Below, one piece after another: positions 61,037 through 64,000 of a DNA stretch of 64,000 bases. Each line of letters starts with the position of its first letter. The stretch's first letter is position 1. The DNA is from Lacticaseibacillus yichunensis (GTDB lineage Bacteria > Bacillota > Bacilli > Lactobacillales > Lactobacillaceae), in assembly GCF_003946405.1 (NCBI RefSeq), contig NZ_RHOG01000005.1:35627-99626 (forward strand), read 5' to 3'. Below the pieces are notes generated by a model, which was given only the letters and a program-made list of their open reading frames with translations, was not told the origin of the DNA and made no database searches. A program made the translations under genes and the position numbers.

Positions 61037-63856
61037 TCAGTCGCGGCGTTTCTTGCCGCCGACCATCAGCAGCGCGCTCAGTGAGGCTAAAAACAGGCCC
61101 ACATATCCGATGCCAGTGGCCGTTTCGTCCCCGGTCTTTGGCAGGACGTTGTTAGCTGCCTTTGGGGCCGGGCGTGGCGTCGCTTTCGGCGCAGCCGGCG
61201 TTTGCGGCTTCTGCGGCGTTTCCGGCGTAGGTGCCTTCTTTGGTGCAGGATCTTTCGTGTAGACGACCTTAAAGACTTGATCCGCGGCGTCGGCAGTCAT
61301 ATGGGCGATCGCCTCGATACGATTCTGAGACGCGGTATACCCTGCCAGCTGCGGACTATTTTTCGCATCAAACGTGTCGTCGCCGTCTTGGGCCACCCAC
61401 GCGGTGAAGGTGACCTCACCCGTGACCAGATCGACCGTGCCTTCACGTGTGAAGGTCACCGTGTCGCGGCTTGGCTTGGCAGCCTCGCGCCCATCGGCAT
61501 AGACGTAGGTCACGGTCTCCGTGATCGTCTTGACCAGCTGATCCTTACTCGAGTCGGCCGGCCACTTCGGACCAGTCGGATTCGTCGGGTCGACCGGCGT
61601 CCCAGGCTTGCCCGGATCAGTCGGTGTGATGTGCTTCGTCGCATGTGTCAGATGAACCGTGTACGCATTGGCCCCCGCTGCGGAAAAGACGATCACACCG
61701 TCCGCCGGCAGATCGCTGGCCGCGATCGTGTAGCCTGCGTTGATATAGCCCTTCAGCAAGGCGGCTGCCGGGTAGTTCACAGACGCATCCGTTTGCCCCT
61801 TGAGGTGATCCACGCGCAGTATTTTGCCCGTGGTGTCATCAATATAGGTCACGGTCCCCGCCTGCTCGTCGGCGGTGTAGGTGACCGTCACATCCGCATG
61901 AAGGACGCTCGAATCGGCTGCCTGCTGTGCTATCGTCTTTTTATCGGCAGTGTAGCCCGCGATCAGCGGACTGTCCTGTTGGGCAAAATGCGCAGTGGAA
62001 ACTGGCTGCCAAGCGTTGTATTTGATGACTTCACCGGTGACCTTATCGATCAGGGCCGAACGCTTGAAGGACACGCGCTGGGTCACATTTGGCCGCATCG
62101 CGCTTTGATCGCGACCATTGATGTAATGGATGGTCCGCGTGACATCCCGGGTCAGCCCGTCGACGCCTGTTGTGACAGTTTCGGTGCCGTGCGTCAGGTG
62201 AATCTGGACGTCATCGTTGCCAGGCGTGAAGGTGATCTCGCCGGTTGTCTTGTTGCCTGGGGCGAGTTCGTAGCCAGCCGGGAGCTTGTTTGTCACATTG
62301 TAGGACTTGGTTTCATCCGTCTTACCGGTGACCGTTGTGGCGTCGCCGACCTGTTTGCCGGTGACATCATCGATGAAGGTGATCGTGGCTTGGTCGTCTT
62401 TCGCGGTGTATGTCACCGTTGCTTCTTGCGATTTGCCATCTGTGATCGTCGGCCCATCAATAGCGGCCTTATCGTAGTTGTAGCCAGGAACGTCGGGGGT
62501 CTTCACATCTTTGAAGGCGACCGGTGTGTAAGTCGTTTTATGCGTGACCTGGTCAGTATCCGATGTTGTGGTGCCGTGTTGGATGTTGTCCTTCGGGGTA
62601 TTCTTGCCGCCGTTCTGGTAGTGGACCGTGAAGTTGACTGAGATGTCTTCTTTGATCACGTGCTTGTGCTTCAGGTGAATCTGGACATCATCGTTGCCTG
62701 GCGTGAAGGTGATCGTTCCGGTGGTCTTGTTACCAGGGACGAGTTCGTAGCCGGCTGGGATATCCTTGGTCACATCAAAGGGCTTGGATTCGTCAGTGTG
62801 GCCTTCAATAGTTGTTTCTTTCCCAACTTGCTTACCATTGGCGTCGTCATCGACGAAGGTAACTTTTGCCGAGTCTTCTTCAGCAGTATAGTGGACCGTC
62901 ACTTTTTGAGACTTACCATCTGTGATTGTAGGCCCCTCGATAGACGGCGTTTTTGTGGTGTAGCCGGGAACGGTCGGCGTTGGAACATCCTTGAACTCAG
63001 CTGGCGTATACGTGCTCGTGTTGCTGACCAGATCCGTATCTTTTGTCGTGGTGCCATGCTGAACATTGTCTTTCGGGGTATTCTTTCCAGCGCCTTCATA
63101 ATGCACCGTGAAGTCTACCGGGACATCTTCTTTGATCTCATGCTTGTGCTTCAGGTGAATCTGGACATCATCGTTGCCCGGCGTGAAGGTGATCGTTCCG
63201 GTGGTCTTGTTACCAGGGACTAATTCGTAGCCGTCTGGGATATCCTTGGTCACATCAAATGGCTTTGATGCGTCAGTGTGGCCTTCAATAGTTGTGACCT
63301 TGCCAACTTGTTTGCCATTGGCGTCGTCATCGACGAAGGTGATCTTAGCCGAGTCTTGGCTTGCGGTATAGTTGACCGTCACTGTTTTAGACTGACCATC
63401 TGTGATTGTTGGGCCATCGACAACAGCATCGTCGGGCTCGTAGCCGGGAACGGTCGGCGTTGGAACATCATTGAACTCAACTGGCGTATACGTGCTCGTG
63501 TTGCTGACCAGATCCGTATCTTTTGTCGTGGTGCCATGCTGAACATTGTCTTTCGGGGTATTCTTTCCAGCGCCTTCATAATGCACCGTGAAGTCTACCG
63601 GGACATCTTCTTTGATCTCATGCTTGTGCTTCAGGTGAATCTGGACATCATCATCACCAGGTGTGAAGGTGATGTTACCTTTCGGATCACCTTTGACAAC
63701 CTCGTAGTCGGCTGGAATCTGATCCGTCACATCGTAATTCGCTGGCTTTCCAACCACACCAGTGACAGGGATTGCGGGTCCGACCTGGTTTTCGTTGTCA
63801 TCGTCATCCACAAAGATGATGTTGGCCGTATCGTCCTCGACAACAGGTGGAGTCAC
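61037..63856 (-). CDS. MucBP/Mub-repeat LPKTG-anchored adhesin, C-terminal part
   Basis: 939 residues from the first possible start (GTG 63856) in the open frame, but the true start is probably outside the window. Four repeats of about 160 residues follow (each with FVDDDANGKQVG, a GYELVPGN block and a VPGY block), then two Mub-type segments (VTRTIHYINGRDQSA, TITETVTYVYADGREA), a Pro/Ala-rich wall region and a sorting signal LPKTGDETATG with a membrane helix and KKRRD. MucBP-type proteins bind mucus or glycans. No signal peptide is present, so a separately translated product would not be exported. Confidence 0.85.
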   Translation of the reverse strand: MTPPVVEDDTANIIFVDDDDNENQVGPAIPVTGVVGKPANYDVTDQIPADYEVVKGDPKGNITFTPGDDDVQIHLKHKHEIKEDVPVDFTVHYEGAGKNTPKDNVQHGTTTKDTDLVSNTSTYTPVEFNDVPTPTVPGYEPDDAVVDGPTITDGQSKTVTVNYTASQDSAKITFVDDDANGKQVGKVTTIEGHTDASKPFDVTKDIPDGYELVPGNKTTGTITFTPGNDDVQIHLKHKHEIKEDVPVDFTVHYEGAGKNTPKDNVQHGTTTKDTDLVSNTSTYTPAEFKDVPTPTVPGYTTKTPSIEGPTITDGKSQKVTVHYTAEEDSAKVTFVDDDANGKQVGKETTIEGHTDESKPFDVTKDIPAGYELVPGNKTTGTITFTPGNDDVQIHLKHKHVIKEDISVNFTVHYQNGGKNTPKDNIQHGTTTSDTDQVTHKTTYTPVAFKDVKTPDVPGYNYDKAAIDGPTITDGKSQEATVTYTAKDDQATITFIDDVTGKQVGDATTVTGKTDETKSYNVTNKLPAGYELAPGNKTTGEITFTPGNDDVQIHLTHGTETVTTGVDGLTRDVTRTIHYINGRDQSAMRPNVTQRVSFKRSALIDKVTGEVIKYNAWQPVSTAHFAQQDSPLIAGYTADKKTIAQQAADSSVLHADVTVTYTADEQAGTVTYIDDTTGKILRVDHLKGQTDASVNYPAAALLKGYINAGYTIAASDLPADGVIVFSAAGANAYTVHLTHATKHITPTDPGKPGTPVDPTNPTGPKWPADSSKDQLVKTITETVTYVYADGREAAKPSRDTVTFTREGTVDLVTGEVTFTAWVAQDGDDTFDAKNSPQLAGYTASQNRIEAIAHMTADAADQVFKVVYTKDPAPKKAPTPETPQKPQTPAAPKATPRPAPKAANNVLPKTGDETATGIGYVGLFLASLSALLMVGGKKRRD
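62400..63856 (-). repeat. Coding tandem repeats, ~480 bp, in the adhesin gene
   Basis: Three consecutive units share long identical stretches, for example 63020-63170 and 63500-63650. The fourth unit is more divergent. Near-identity shows recent duplication or gene conversion. Confidence 0.85.
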
Positions 63857-64000
63857 TTCACCAATTCCAAGGCTGGCAATACCGCCAGAAAAACTGTCTT
63901 CATAGTTGACGACAGCGTTAGGTAGTCAGTACTGAACTAGGCTGCTGACTTTGACCGTTCAGTGATGACTTTATAGTTAATTTGATATGTTTTGCCGGCT
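63857..64000 (-). pseudogene. Broken 5' portion of the adhesin gene
   Basis: Upstream of 63856 the open frame ends at a TGA. The neighbouring frame encodes AGKTYQINYKVITERSKSAA, then TAG (63937-63939) and FSTDYLT, after which a shift near 63917-63925 restores NAVVNYEDSFSGGIASLGIG and the MucBP domains. The pieces look like one adhesin disrupted by a nonsense codon and a frameshift. The 5' part continues beyond the edge. Confidence 0.65.

Overview
The window is a piece of a Gram-positive, fairly GC-rich lactobacillus chromosome. Evidence: a complete walRKHI locus with yycJ and htrA, a dltXABCD operon, several PTS systems, LPxTG-type surface proteins, a cell-envelope proteinase of the lactocepin (PrtP) family, and CIRCE, cre, PurBox-like and L-box regulation. 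The gene content and GC level fit the Lacticaseibacillus/Schleiferilactobacillus side of the family, but genus is an inference. walRK normally lies near the replication origin, which agrees with a DnaA-box cluster just downstream of htrA.

Layout. 1-2.7 kb: an OppA-like lipoprotein cut by the left edge and two Hsp20 genes, the second under a CIRCE operator. 2.7-14.0 kb: a very large LRR/repeat surface protein preceded by a prtP-like proteinase gene broken by one in-frame TAA. 14.6-24.2 kb: an Fe-S biogenesis protein, the DnaA-box cluster, htrA, an array of long hairpin repeats next to a decayed hicB-like gene, then yycJ and walIHKR. 24.5-26.6 kb: two secreted proteins of unknown function and an alpha/beta hydrolase. 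26.7-27.2 kb: copy 1 of a ~390-nt structured ncRNA. 27.3-36.6 kb: a DltE/FmtA-like serine hydrolase, dltD, dltC, dltB, dltA, dltX, a GT2-like glycosyltransferase and a two-component system, with hairpin arrays between dltB and dltC and in front of dltX. 36.7-42.0 kb: a mannose-family PTS with ManO, an XRE regulator and a CPBP protease. 42.1-44.8 kb: a lysine riboswitch and an amino-acid ABC transporter (probably lysine), followed by a fourth hairpin array. 45.3-50.5 kb: a MurNAc-type salvage locus (PTS EIIBCA, murQ, mupG, murR). 50.6-58.7 kb: purine permease, GNAT, pyruvate kinase, P-type cation ATPase with an attenuator-like leader, a UDG-family protein and a DfsB-like protein. 58.9-59.4 kb: copy 2 of the ncRNA, inverted relative to copy 1. 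59.4-64 kb: 6-phospho-beta-glucosidase and a MucBP-type LPKTG adhesin whose 5' part looks broken at the right edge.

The genes centre on the cell envelope (WalRK signalling, HtrA quality control, D-alanylation of teichoic acids, MurNAc recycling, surface proteins) and on carbon control (PTS systems, cre sites). The most unusual content is non-coding. First, two copies of a long structured RNA share a promoter, an upstream cre-like site at equal distance and an intrinsic terminator, and differ by a compensatory base-pair change. Second, four arrays of ~120-bp palindromic units have arm sequences that differ between units but usually still pair; one unit is an arm-swap chimera, one is an end-to-end deletion remnant, and arrays abut the stop codons of neighbouring genes.
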